A stretch of 64,000 nt of DNA from Sphingopyxis indica. GTDB lineage: Bacteria > Pseudomonadota > Alphaproteobacteria > Sphingomonadales > Sphingomonadaceae. Where the stretch lies: positions 620,001-684,000 of the forward strand of contig NZ_FZPA01000001.1 of the NCBI RefSeq assembly GCF_900188185.1. The letters are read 5' to 3'. Of the stretch, positions 7,868 through 16,706 are shown piece by piece. Made by a program: the position numbers and the translations under genes. Each line of letters opens with the position of its first letter. Position 1 is the first letter of the stretch. The notes beneath the pieces are model-generated. The model was not told where the DNA came from. It ran no database searches and saw only the letters and a list, made by a program, of their open reading frames with translations.

Positions 7868-8727
7868 TTGGCGCGGCCGAGAAGGTTGGGGGCGGAGTTT
7901 GGCGACAATTGATGCTCTTCCTGCCAAGCAGGAGCGCGCGTGATGACTACATCGCGCGCGACCATCCAGCACGCGGCGGCGCAAACATCGCGATTAACTG
8001 ATCGTCTAGCGCATGGAGGCCGACAAGGTTGTTCGGCGATCTCATTGCCCGATACGCTCAACCGTGAGTGAGCAATCAACATTGCTGACAGAGCCCTTGG
8101 CATAGCCGTGTCGACAGCCACATTTGTTGGCCCCACGACTAGAATCCGGCCTTTAGAGAACCGCCGCAAAAGATATGAGGTCATCGCGCCGATCGTGTAG
8201 CTTTTACCAGTTCCCGGTGGGCCGATCATGATCGAGGATCGATAGACCGTGCTTTGCACTGCCAGAACCTGTCTTTCTCGCAGTTCATGATAATCGTTCG
8301 GGAGCAGCTTGACCGGCTGGAGGGGTTCTACATCGTCCTTCGATTGTTGCAGACGCTTTGCGGCCAGCCCCGCCATCGGGCCATTCCACATGTCGATCAG
8401 TGGGCCAAGGAAATCATTCTGGAACACCCAGGCGGTCGCTCCAGGCGTCGGCATTCGCCCTTCAAGAATCTGGACCACCAATCGCTCTTTGTCGGGGTCG
8501 ACCATCTTGATAAGGCCGCCTTCAACGAGGTCCGCGCCCCAACGGATGCGAGCGCCCTCAATTGACTCGTCGATGGGGAGTTTGATGCGAGATTTTGCCG
8601 GCCTTACCGGCAGAATGATTAGATCGGCCTCCCACTCGGCAGTTCCCACCTCAAAGGGCGCGCCTTGCAGGTTGATCGCTCGCTCGCTGGCAAGCGCATC
8701 GACTATGTCCTGACGGGTCAGCGCCAT
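7855..8727 (-). pseudogene. Truncated superfamily I (DNA2/UPF1-like) helicase, N-terminal part
   Basis: Reading from ATG 8727 (another ATG abuts at 8730), about 290 codons. Residues 1-130 form an uncharacterised N-domain. The Walker A motif GPPGTGKS follows at about 165-175, and motif Ia is the segment GRILVVGPTNVAVDTAM. Known relatives continue for hundreds of residues with Walker B (DEA/DEAS) and the second RecA domain. Here the sequence after NVAVDTAMPRALSAM loses helicase character and becomes cysteine/arginine-rich before a stop inside the repeat array. I read this as a 3' truncation by deletion, possibly with a frameshift near 8060. Not expected to be an active helicase. Confidence 0.65.
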
Positions 8728-8820
8728 CATCTCCCCTCAAAATCGGCTGATCTGTGTTCGGGCTGCGAATTTATTTCTGCACGAGACATTGATCATAGAG
8801 TCGCCCAATGAACCAAAGTG

Positions 8821-9576
8821 TCAGGGTGAACTGAAGCCGATGATAGATGTGAGATCGTCAAGAAATTCCGATCCCGGCTCCACCCCGGTCAACAGCAGGC
8901 GATCACGCGCGCGCGTCGCTGCGACGTAAAGGAGGTGACGCTCGGTATCCTGAATGGCCTCCAAATCGGCTACATCGCCGATCCCTGCCAGTCGTTCCGG
9001 GTCCGGCAGCACATCCTCGTCGAGTGCCATCACGCCGACCGCTCGAAATTCCAGCCCCTTGGCTTCGTGCATCGTCAGCACGGTGCAAGCCGATCCGCTG
9101 GCGTCGACAGCTGCCATGGCACGTGCGATCTGGTTCGTCCCGCGGACGAGCAAGGCAATCTCGCGGTCGGTGAGCCCTTCGGCTGCGCGATCCTTCAGCC
9201 AGGCCGCGACCCCCGCGATCTCCGCGTCCTCGTCAGGAAAGAGCTGCACCCGAGGATCGGGGCCGTCGAAGACCGACACCGTCCCCCGCCGCGTCTCTTC
9301 GATTCCATCCTGATCGACGATTTCGTTGGACAGGAGGTGATCGGCCGCGCGGCGAATCTGATGCGACGTTCGGTAGCAGACCTTGAGGATCTGGGCGCGT
9401 CCACGCACGTCGATGCCCAGCTTCGCCCATGAGAATGGCAGATGAAATATGCGTTGCCCGAGGTCGCCGGCGAAGAATAACGCATCGGCGCCCCCAGAGC
9501 GCCCCACGGAAGCGAGGAAACGTGCCTGCGCCACGGACAGATCCTGCGCTTCGTCGACGACGACATGCGAATATAC
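8821..9576 (-). pseudogene. UvrD/Rep-type helicase, C-terminal fragment
   Basis: The reading frame begins without a start at about 9576 (YSHVVVDEAQDLS, the Walker B DEAQ box at 9541-9555) and continues to the TGA at 8821. Motifs visible in order: DEAQ, FFAGDLGQRIF (motif III-like), LKVCYRTSHQIRR (motif IV), CTVLTMHEAKGLEFRAVGVM (motif V) and LLYVAATRARDRLLL (motif VI). The ATP-binding Walker A half is missing. Its sequence joins straight onto methyltransferase sequence, so the N-terminal half was removed by the same deletion. Without Walker A it cannot be a working helicase. Confidence 0.75.
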
Positions 9577-10535
9577 ATGTCGACCCCGGCGACCTCGATG
9601 CTGATGCAGCCGTCACCCTCGTCATGCACCTGGATGTCGGGCTCGCCGAACACGGTGAACAGATTACCCGCGCCGGTGCTGGCGAGGTCGGGCATGTGGA
9701 GATCGGGGTTGATCCGCGCCTGCAACACGGTCAGCGCCCCCATGCGGTCGAACTCCGATGCATGCGCGTCGAAGTTGAACGACGCGGCGATCAGCAGGTC
9801 GAAACCCGCCTCCATCGCCTCGCGCGCGGCGGCGGTCAGGTCGGCGCGCGCGACGGTGCCATATTCGGGGCCGACGAAGATTGCGGCGCGGCGCGTTGGC
9901 GCGCCTGGGGGTGTCGGCGGGGACGCTGCGCGTGACCTCGCCCTCCTTCACCTGCCCCTCGCGGCTGTCGGCGAGCAGATACCACGGATAGCGAGCGCCC
10001 ATGATCCGCGCGCGGGCCATCCTCTTCCTCCATAGGGCGGGTCGATATAGATGCACTGCACCTGTCCCTTCAGCCCCTCGCGCTCGGCGAGGCTGGCCAT
10101 GACTTTCAGCCCGTCGCCCAGGATCATCCGGTTCGACCAATGCTGGTCATGCTCGTAAAATTCGGTGCGCTGTTCGGGTTCGATGCCGTTGAAGTCGGCG
10201 AACAGGTCGGGCGCCTCCTCGGGCTCGGCGCGGCGCGCGCTGGCGCGCTTCAGATCCTCGACCAGCGCCTTGGGGTGGATCTTTTCCTGGATATAGAGCG
10301 GCGGCGCCTCGACGATCAGGTCGGACCAGTCGGCGACATCCTTGCCGCGCCACACCAGCTGCGGGTCGAGATCGGGATTGCGCCGTTCATAGGCGGCAAG
10401 GATCGGCGCCTTGACGTCCTCGGGCACAAACGCCTCGAGCTCGGCCGTCGGCGCATTCCGCCGCGACGCCTCGTCATGGGTACTCCCCCTTGCTCGTGCT
10501 GCATAAAAGGGAAAGATCTTCCCCGAGTCTAGCAC
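9577..10535 (-). pseudogene. Decayed type III (Mod-like) adenine DNA methyltransferase
   Basis: Mod pieces lie in order but in different frames. 10535-10026 has the N-domain (DLDPQLVWRGKD, EHDQHWSNRMILGDGLKVMA) ending at the catalytic DPPY box (CIYIDPPYG). The usual central region is missing. About 10026-9910 carries MARARIMGARYPWYLLADSR. About 9905-9577 carries RAAIFVGPEYGTVARADL, GFDLLIAASFNFDAHASEF and NLFTVFGEPDIQVHDEGDGC. At about 9577 Mod sequence stops and helicase sequence begins. At least one internal deletion, one frame change and one fusion junction are visible. In type III systems Mod pairs with a Res helicase-nuclease; no res gene remains. Confidence 0.75.
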
Positions 10536-10862
10536 CCGCCTTTGGATGAACCTCAGGCCAAGTGTCCGACGGTCTACACATTTAAGGCTAGAAATTCGCT
10601 AACAGACCCGAATTGAAGCTTTGCACGAGCACCAGAATATATTTGGCCAGCCGTTCGGGGCTGTTTCAAGAATTGGAAGGCGTTTCTTATAATGTCTGAG
10701 CACTCGGGAAACAGCGGCAGCGCGGGAGGGATTCTGAGATCGACGAACCGCAAGCTATGTTGCAATGACCGGGACAACGGTTCAACCGACGGTAAACAAA
10801 CTGTGACACAGCGCTGTGAAACAGCGACACATATTCACGTCTAAGTCATTGAAAACACGACA
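10536..10862. other. Non-coding stretch between the mod remnant and tRNA-Lys
   Basis: About 327 bp inside the right end of the island. A 67-codon minus-strand frame (10574-10777) exists but has no convincing start site or domain, and I do not call it. Base composition is lower in GC than the chromosome to the right. No repeat other than the att copy was noticed. Confidence 0.5.
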
Positions 10863-10863
10863 A

Positions 10864-10939
10864 TGGTGAGCCCTGCTGGGTTCGAACCAGCGACCTACTG
10901 ATTAAAAGTCAGTTGCTCTACCGACTGAGCTAAGGGCCC
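10864..10939 (-). tRNA. tRNA-Lys (anticodon TTT)
   Basis: 76 bases including an encoded CCA. The acceptor stem GGGCCCT pairs with AGGGCTC, followed by A and CCA. The D-arm contains AGCTCAGTCGGTAGAGCA. The anticodon stem-loop is ACTGACTTTTAATCAGT (anticodon TTT), and the T-arm contains GGTTCGAACC. Its 3' end faces the island and doubles as the right att site, so the island supplied or restored the 3' 23 bases and the tRNA remains functional. Confidence 0.96.
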
Positions 10940-10983
10940 ATCGCGGCGACCCGAAGGGCGCCTTGCGACCGTGCGCCGTCGCC

Positions 10984-11505
10984 CTAGAGCGCCGGGGCGG
11001 CGCGGTCAACCGGCTTTGCCGCGGCAAGGCGCGCGGCGAGCTGGCGCACGGTGAGGCGGGTGAGCGGATGACGCCAGTTCGGGGCGATGGCGCGCAGCGG
11101 ATCGAGGACGAAGCGGCGGATCGTCATCGCCGGATGCGGGACGGTGAGGCGCTCGTCCGCCCACGCGCCGCCCGACCAGAGCAATATGTCGAGGTCGAGC
11201 GTGCGCTCGCCCCAGCGCCGGCCGCGCCGCCGCCCGAAATCGGCCTCGATCGCCTTTAGCCGCGCGAGCATGTCGGGCGGCGCGAGCGGCGACGCGACGA
11301 GCGCGACCGCATTGGCAAAGCGCCGCCGCGACGGGCCGAGCGGTGCGCTGGCGATGATCGGGCTCGCATCGACGGGTTCGATATCGTCGCTCTCGAGCGC
11401 GGCGAGCGCTGCCATGAGCACATGCCGCGGATCGCCGAAACGCGCATGGCGGCGATTCGAGCCGAGCCCGATGACATAGAGAGGCAGGGGTGTTGCATCG
11501 TCCAT
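10984..11505 (-). CDS. folK: 2-amino-4-hydroxy-6-hydroxymethyldihydropteridine diphosphokinase
   Basis: 173 aa from ATG 11505 (MDDATPLPLYVIGLGSN). FolK transfers pyrophosphate from ATP to 6-hydroxymethyl-dihydropterin in folate synthesis. Signature segments: the N-terminal GLGSNRRHARFGDP, the ATP/pterin-binding region RRRFANAVALV, and the metal-binding RTLDLDILLW followed by LTVPHPAMTIRRFVLDPL. Length is normal for the family. A longer in-frame start at 11535 would overlap the divergent uracil-DNA glycosylase gene. Starts of the two genes are only 23 bp apart if 11505 and 11529 are right, so each promoter must lie inside the other gene. Confidence 0.93.
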   Translation of the reverse strand: MDDATPLPLYVIGLGSNRRHARFGDPRHVLMAALAALESDDIEPVDASPIIASAPLGPSRRRFANAVALVASPLAPPDMLARLKAIEADFGRRRGRRWGERTLDLDILLWSGGAWADERLTVPHPAMTIRRFVLDPLRAIAPNWRHPLTRLTVRQLAARLAAAKPVDRAAPAL

Positions 11506-11528
11506 GCCGCGGCGCCTATCGCAGCCGC

Positions 11529-12218
11529 GTGCCAATATCCAGCCCGCTTGCCGCCACCGAACCGCCGCGCGATTGCCCGCGCTGCCCGCGGCTCGTCGCG
11601 CTGCGCCGCAAATGCCGCGCCGAGCATCCCGATTGGTGGAACGCGCCGGTCCATGCCTTTGGCGATCCCGACGCGTGGCTTGTGCTCGTCGGCCTTGCGC
11701 CGGGGAAGCATGGCGCGAACCGCACGGGGCGCCCCTTCACCGGCGATTATGCGGGCGACCTGCTCTTCGCGACGCTCGCCGAATTCGGCTTGAGCAACGG
11801 GCGCTATGCCAGCCGGATCGACGACGGGCTGCGGCTCGACGGCGCGATCATCGTCAACAGCGTCAAATGCCTCCCGCCGCAGAACAAGCCGACGCCAAAG
11901 GAAATCGCGACCTGCCGGTCCTTTTTCGAGGCGCAGATGCGGGTGCTGCCCAAGGTTCGCGTGATGATCGCACTGGGGCGGATCGCGCACGATGCCGCGG
12001 TGCGTGCCGCCGGCGAACGGCTCGCGGCCTGTCGCTTTGCCCATGGCGCCGTCCATCGGCTGCCCGACGGGCGGGTGCTGGTCGATAGCTATCACTGCTC
12101 GCGCTACAACACGAATACGGGTCGGTTGACGCCCGAAATGTTCGCCGATGTGTTCCGCACGGCGCTGGCGCTGAGGGATCAGACCAGCGGGCCGAACTCC
12201 TCGACCAGCCCGCGATAG
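11529..12218 (+). CDS. Uracil-DNA glycosylase, family 5 (UDGb-like)
   Basis: Starts at GTG 11529 (VPISSPLAATEPPRDC), 229 aa; an earlier GTG at 11490 would overlap folK. The enzyme removes uracil from DNA in base excision repair. Family features: N-terminal CPRCPRLVALRRKC cysteines that ligate a 4Fe-4S cluster, motif GLAPGKHGANRTGRPFTGD characteristic of family 5, NSVKCLPPQNKPTP with further cluster cysteines, and the C-terminal SYHCSRYNTNTGRLT. The 3' end overlaps rppH on the opposite strand by 40 bp (12179-12218), a tail-to-tail overlap. Confidence 0.88.
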   Translation: MPISSPLAATEPPRDCPRCPRLVALRRKCRAEHPDWWNAPVHAFGDPDAWLVLVGLAPGKHGANRTGRPFTGDYAGDLLFATLAEFGLSNGRYASRIDDGLRLDGAIIVNSVKCLPPQNKPTPKEIATCRSFFEAQMRVLPKVRVMIALGRIAHDAAVRAAGERLAACRFAHGAVHRLPDGRVLVDSYHCSRYNTNTGRLTPEMFADVFRTALALRDQTSGPNSSTSPR

Positions 12219-12655
12219 AGCGCGCGCTTGAAGGGGACGATGAGCTTTTCGAGCTCGTCGAGATCGGCCCAGCGCCACGCGCGGAATTCCTGATGTTCGG
12301 TGTGGATATTGACGTCCTCGTCGCCCCCCATGAAGCGCATCAGGAACCAGCGCTGGCGCTGGCCGCGATATTGGCCGCCCCACATCTTGCCGACCAGATG
12401 GTCGGGCAGGTCATAGAAATATTCTTCGCGGCTGCGCGCGATGATGTCGACGAGCCCGCCATGGACTCCCGTTTCCTCGCCGAGTTCGCGGATCGCGGCC
12501 TCTTCGGCGTCCTCGCCCGCGTCGATCCCGCCCTGCGGCATCTGCCACGCCTCGCTCGTCGTATCGAGCCGCTGGCCGACGAAGACGCGGCCGTCGCGGT
12601 TCGCGAGCATCACGCCGGCGCAGGGGCGATAGGGAAGGTGGCTGTGGTCGGTCAT
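12179..12655 (-). CDS. rppH: RNA pyrophosphohydrolase (Nudix)
   Basis: 158 aa. RppH removes pyrophosphate from triphosphorylated mRNA 5' ends, starting decay. The N-terminus LPYRPCAGVMLANRDGRVFV and the Nudix box GGIDAGEDAEEAAIRELGEE (ending in TGV) are complete, including the REx2EE core. The downstream signature YDLPDHLVGKMWGGQYRGQR is typical of RppH rather than other Nudix enzymes. The start (12655) overlaps the stop of the upstream esterase by 4 bases (ATGA), so the two are probably co-translated. Confidence 0.93.
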   Translation of the reverse strand: MTDHSHLPYRPCAGVMLANRDGRVFVGQRLDTTSEAWQMPQGGIDAGEDAEEAAIRELGEETGVHGGLVDIIARSREEYFYDLPDHLVGKMWGGQYRGQRQRWFLMRFMGGDEDVNIHTEHQEFRAWRWADLDELEKLIVPFKRALYRGLVEEFGPLV

Positions 12656-13593
12656 GCGGTCGCTTCGCTAATGATCGCCTTGAGCAGGGTCAAATTGCCC
12701 CGGATATCCTGTCCGGCGCTCGGGATGCCCTGCGCGAGGCAGATATAGCCGTGGATCGTGCCCTTCGCCTCGCGATAAGTCGTCGGCACGCCCGCTTCGA
12801 TCAGCTTCGCGGCATAGGCGCGTCCCTGATCGCGCAGCGGATCGAGGCTCGCCGTGACGAGCAACGTCGGCGGCAGGCCTTCGGCGGGGAAATCGATCGG
12901 CGACGCTCGATAGTCCGCAGGGTCGGCGGCATAATGATCGCTGAACCAGTTCATCCCGCTCGCCGTCAGCAGATGACCTTCGCCGAAATCGCGATAGCTC
13001 TGCCAGTCGTAGTGCGTGGTGACCGCGGGATAGATCGGGTGGATCGCGATCACCGGCTTCGACGCGGGCTTGTCGCGCAAGGTCAGTGCAGTCGCGATCG
13101 TCAGATTGCCGCCCGCACTGTCCCCCGACAGGACAAGGCCGGTGCAGGGGACATTGTCGGCGACCCAGCGCGTCGCCGCCTCGCAGTCCTCGGGCGCGGC
13201 AGGGAAGGGGTGTTCGGGGGCGAGGCGATAGTCGACCGCGATCACCGGCATGTCGAGCTGCCGCGCCGCCTCGGCGCAATAGGGATCGTGCGTTTCGAGG
13301 TCGCCGATCACCCAGCCGCCGCCGTGATAGAAGACCATCACCGGTCCCGCCGCGCGGTCGGGGCGGTTGTCATAGATACGGATCGGAATATCCCCCGCCG
13401 GTCCCGGAATCCTGCGGTCCTCGACATGCGCGATGTCGCCGCGCGGCACATCGGCGAGCTGGCCCATCGCGCGCATCATCTCGCGCGCCGCGGCGGGCGG
13501 CAGCTCTTCCATCTTCGGACCTTCCTGCGCGTTGAGGAAGGCGAGAAAGCCCGCCACGTCGGGGCGGACAAAGGGGGGCGTGCCGTCGGTCAT
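12652..13593 (-). CDS. Alpha/beta hydrolase, HSL family esterase
   Basis: 313 aa. Family IV (hormone-sensitive-lipase-like) carboxylesterase. The oxyanion-hole HGGG is in VMVFYHGGGWVIGDLETHD, the nucleophile elbow GDSAGG in LVLSGDSAGGNLTIATAL, the Asp in SLDPLRDQGRAYA and the His in GTIHGYICLAQG. No signal peptide, so cytoplasmic. First gene of a two-gene unit with rppH (4-base overlap). Natural substrate unknown; these enzymes usually take short-chain acyl esters. Confidence 0.9.
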   Translation of the reverse strand: MTDGTPPFVRPDVAGFLAFLNAQEGPKMEELPPAAAREMMRAMGQLADVPRGDIAHVEDRRIPGPAGDIPIRIYDNRPDRAAGPVMVFYHGGGWVIGDLETHDPYCAEAARQLDMPVIAVDYRLAPEHPFPAAPEDCEAATRWVADNVPCTGLVLSGDSAGGNLTIATALTLRDKPASKPVIAIHPIYPAVTTHYDWQSYRDFGEGHLLTASGMNWFSDHYAADPADYRASPIDFPAEGLPPTLLVTASLDPLRDQGRAYAAKLIEAGVPTTYREAKGTIHGYICLAQGIPSAGQDIRGNLTLLKAIISEATA

Positions 13594-13793
13594 CCTGGAT
13601 CATCCCTTGCAAGTTGTGCGTTGTTCTTGTCGGCGCAGCTATTCGGCATCGCTGCGGCATAATCAATCGCAAATCGAAACCGATCGGGTCGTTTCGCTTT
13701 GCGGCGCACAATTTTTTCTGAATTGCGGCTTGTCCCCGACAGGCCTAGGCCCATGTCACAGGTTCGCAAAGATTACGTAAGGCGGAATATAGA

Positions 13794-15656
13794 ATGGCGA
13801 CAGCGGTAGTGGACGAGGCGAAGACGCCCGACGTCCCCCTTTCGGATGCGGTGGTGGTGCGATTTGCCGGCGATTCCGGCGACGGGATGCAGCTGACCGG
13901 CGGTCAGTTCACGCTTTCGTCGGCCCTCGCGGGCAACGACTTTGCGACCTTCCCCGATTTTCCCGCGGAAATCCGCGCGCCGCAAGGGACGCTGTTCGGC
14001 GTCTCGGCGTTCCAGATCAATTTCGGGTCGAGCGAGATCGACACCGCGGGCGATGCCCCCGACGTGCTCGTCGCAATGAACCCCGCCGCGCTCAAGACCA
14101 ATGTGCCGTCGCTCAAGACCGGCGGGCTCATCATTGCCGACGAGGGCGAGTTCAACGACCGCAATCTCGCCAAGGCGAAATATGAGTCGAACCCGCTCGA
14201 GGATGGCAGCCTCGCCAAATGGCAGCTCTTGAAGCTCAACATCAGCCAGGCGACGCTCGACGCGGTCAAGCCCTTCGGGCTCGGCAACAAGGAAGCGCTG
14301 CGCTGCAAGAATATGTGGACGCTGGGGCTCGCGCTCTGGATGTTCGACCGCGACCGCCAGCCGCTGATCGACTGGCTGAAGGCCAAGTTCGCCAAGGCGC
14401 CCGAGCTGGCTGACGCGAATATCGCGGCGCTCAACGCGGGCCATGCCTACGGCGAAACGGCCGAGCTCGCGGGGCCGCTCAAGCAGCATCATGTCGCGCC
14501 GGCGCCCGCCGAACCCGGCCTCTATCGCACGCTCACCGGCGCCGAAGCGATCGCACTCGGCCTCGTCGCGGGCGCGCAGCTCGCCGAGCTGCCGATGTTC
14601 TTCGGCGGCTATCCGATCACGCCGGCGTCGGCGATCCTGCATCATCTGTCGCGGCTCAAGGAATATGACGTCACGACTTTCCAGGCCGAGGACGAGATTG
14701 CCGCAATCTGCGCCGCGATCGGCGCGAGCTATGGCGGTTCGCTCGGCGTGACCAGCTCGTCGGGTCCGGGCATCGCGCTCAAGGGCGAGGCGATGGGCCT
14801 CGCGATCATGACCGAACTGCCGCTCGTCATCGTCAATTCGCAGCGCGGCGGCCCGTCGACCGGCCTGCCGACCAAGACCGAGCAGTCGGATCTCTATCAG
14901 GCGGTCTATGGCCGCAACGGCGACGCGCCGATGCCCGTGATCGCCGCGCGCTCGCCCGCCGATGCGTTCGAATGCGCGATCGAGGCGTGCCGCATCGCGG
15001 TGCAATATATGACCCCGGTGATGCTGCTCACCGACGGCTATATCGCCAACGCCGCCGAGCCGTGGCATGTGCCCGACCTGACCGCCTATGAACGCTTCCC
15101 CGTTCAGTTCCTGACCGAAGTGCCCGAAGGCGGCTTCAAGCCCTATGGCCGCGACGAAAAGCTCGCGCGTCCGTGGGTCAAGCCCGGCACGCCCGGCCTG
15201 CTCCACCGCATCGGCGGCATCGAGAAGGAAGTCGACACCGGACACATCAACTATGCGCCCGCCAACCACCAGGCGATGACCGACATCCGCAAGGCGAAGA
15301 TCGACGGCGTCAAGGTTCCCGACCAGACCGTCGAACTCGGCGCCGAGGGCGGCAGGCTCGCGATCGTCGGCTGGGGCTCGACCTTCGGCCCGATCCACCA
15401 GGCGGTGCGCCGCAAGCGTGCCGAGGGCAAGGACGTCAGCCACGTCCATATCCGCCACATCTGGCCGCTGCCCGCCAACCTTGGTGAGCTGCTCAAGAGC
15501 TATGACAAGGTGATCGTGCCCGAGATGAACACCGGGCAATTGAAGACGGTGCTGCGCGATCAGTATCTGGTCGACGCAAAGCCGCTCAACAAAGTGTCGG
15601 GCCAGCCCTTCACCATCGCCGAAATCGAAGCCGCCATCGAGGAGGCCTTCCAGTGA
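13794..15656 (+). CDS. korA: 2-oxoacid:acceptor oxidoreductase, fused gamma/alpha subunit
   Basis: 620 aa. The enzyme oxidises 2-oxoglutarate or another 2-oxoacid to its CoA ester with ferredoxin as acceptor. An N-terminal gamma domain (about 15-200, VVVRFAGDSGDGMQLTGGQF) is fused to the alpha domain (about 235-615), which has FFGGYPITPASAILHHLSRL and TSSSGPGIALKGEAMGLA. The stop overlaps the start of the beta-subunit gene by 4 bases. The gene follows a 200-bp intergenic region. The Kor name is the usual annotation in this bacterial group; substrate choice between 2-oxoglutarate and other oxoacids cannot be read from sequence. Confidence 0.88.
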   Translation: MATAVVDEAKTPDVPLSDAVVVRFAGDSGDGMQLTGGQFTLSSALAGNDFATFPDFPAEIRAPQGTLFGVSAFQINFGSSEIDTAGDAPDVLVAMNPAALKTNVPSLKTGGLIIADEGEFNDRNLAKAKYESNPLEDGSLAKWQLLKLNISQATLDAVKPFGLGNKEALRCKNMWTLGLALWMFDRDRQPLIDWLKAKFAKAPELADANIAALNAGHAYGETAELAGPLKQHHVAPAPAEPGLYRTLTGAEAIALGLVAGAQLAELPMFFGGYPITPASAILHHLSRLKEYDVTTFQAEDEIAAICAAIGASYGGSLGVTSSSGPGIALKGEAMGLAIMTELPLVIVNSQRGGPSTGLPTKTEQSDLYQAVYGRNGDAPMPVIAARSPADAFECAIEACRIAVQYMTPVMLLTDGYIANAAEPWHVPDLTAYERFPVQFLTEVPEGGFKPYGRDEKLARPWVKPGTPGLLHRIGGIEKEVDTGHINYAPANHQAMTDIRKAKIDGVKVPDQTVELGAEGGRLAIVGWGSTFGPIHQAVRRKRAEGKDVSHVHIRHIWPLPANLGELLKSYDKVIVPEMNTGQLKTVLRDQYLVDAKPLNKVSGQPFTIAEIEAAIEEAFQ

Positions 15657-16699
15657 ACGAGATGACCACCATCGCCAAGACGACGCTCAAGGACTGGGAA
15701 AGCGACCAGGAGGTCCGCTGGTGCCCCGGCTGCGGCGATTATGCGATCCTCAAAGCCGTGCAGCGCACCATGCCCGACATCGGCACCGCGCCCGAAAACA
15801 CCGTGTTCATCAGCGGCATCGGCTGCTCGTCGCGCTTTCCCTATTATATGGAGACCTATGGCTTCCACACGATCCACGGCCGCGCGCCGGCGTTCGCGAC
15901 GGGGTTGAAGCTCGCCAATCCCGATCTCGACATCTGGATCGTCACCGGCGACGGCGACGGGCTGTCGATCGGCGGCAACCACACGATGCACCTGCTGCGT
16001 CGCAATCTCGATTGCCAGATCATGCTGTTCAACAACGAGATCTATGGCCTTACGAAAGGGCAATATTCGCCGACGAGCCGCGTCGGGACGACGACCCCCT
16101 CGACCCCCTATGGCTCGGTCGACCGTCCGGCGCAGCCTTGCGCCTTTGCGCTCGGCGCCGGCGCGCGTTTCGTCGCGCGCGGCTTCGACGTGTCGAAGGA
16201 ATTGCCGAACGTGCTCAAGGCGGCGCACGCGCACAAGGGCGCGGCGTTCGTCGAGATTTTCCAGAACTGCATCGTCTATAACAAGGACGTGTTTCAGGAC
16301 TTCGCCGCGCCGAAGGGCGCCGAGGACCGTCAGCTCTGGCTCCGGAACGGCGAGCCGATGCTGTTCGGTAGCGAGAAGTCGGGGGGCACCAAGGGCATCA
16401 CGCTCGACAAGGATGCGCTCGAACTCAAGGTCGTCGATGTGGTCGATGGCGACTGGCAGGCGGCGGGCGTGATCGTCCATGACGTCACCAACCGCAGCGT
16501 CGCGCACATGCTCGTCGAGATGCGCTTCGGCGAATTCCCGATGGCGCTCGGCGTCCTCTACGACGATCCGCGGCCGAGCTTCGAAGCCGACGTCGTGCGT
16601 CAGAACGCCGCGGCGCGCGAGGGCAAGACCGCCGACCTGCAAGGCCTGCTCAAGAAGGGGCAGACCTGGACGGTGAAGGAAGGCGGGCCGGAGCTTTAG
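15653..16699 (+). CDS. korB: 2-oxoacid:ferredoxin oxidoreductase, beta subunit
   Basis: 348 aa from GTG 15653 (GTGA overlap with korA). It carries the thiamine diphosphate and part of the Fe-S cluster site: WCPGCGDYAIL with C24 and C27, GIGCSSRFPYYM, and the TPP/Mg motif TGDGDGLSIGGNH followed by LLFNNEIYGLTKGQYSPTS-type residues. There is no separate ferredoxin gene next door. The stop at 16699 is followed within 8 bp by the left arm of the GxxExxY inverted repeat, so an original intergenic region has been interrupted or replaced. Confidence 0.9.
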   Translation: MNEMTTIAKTTLKDWESDQEVRWCPGCGDYAILKAVQRTMPDIGTAPENTVFISGIGCSSRFPYYMETYGFHTIHGRAPAFATGLKLANPDLDIWIVTGDGDGLSIGGNHTMHLLRRNLDCQIMLFNNEIYGLTKGQYSPTSRVGTTTPSTPYGSVDRPAQPCAFALGAGARFVARGFDVSKELPNVLKAAHAHKGAAFVEIFQNCIVYNKDVFQDFAAPKGAEDRQLWLRNGEPMLFGSEKSGGTKGITLDKDALELKVVDVVDGDWQAAGVIVHDVTNRSVAHMLVEMRFGEFPMALGVLYDDPRPSFEADVVRQNAAAREGKTADLQGLLKKGQTWTVKEGGPEL

Positions 16700-16706
16700 A
16701 TTTTCG

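Larger units (their letters stand above)
917..10885. mobile_element. Integrated genomic island in tRNA-Lys (about 9.95 kb)
   Basis: The element is bounded by a 23-bp direct repeat (917-939 and 10863-10885); the right copy lies in the intact tRNA-Lys gene. It carries a tyrosine recombinase next to the left repeat and about eight small genes with no housekeeping role. It also carries a Fic gene and broken helicase and methyltransferase genes. Base composition is visibly less GC-rich than the flanks, especially 1000-6600. Outside the repeats the flanking genes (DUF2520, folK) are ordinary chromosomal genes. The integrase sits at the end away from the reconstituted tRNA, the less common arrangement. 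The decayed right half suggests an old insertion, so current mobility is uncertain. Confidence 0.85.

Noticed and set aside
10574-10777. 67-codon minus-strand frame near tRNA-Lys
   Set aside because: No start context or domain; region best left as non-coding.
13773-15539. 588-codon minus-strand open frame over korA
   Set aside because: Long antisense frame typical of GC-rich coding DNA; korA is clearly real on the plus strand.
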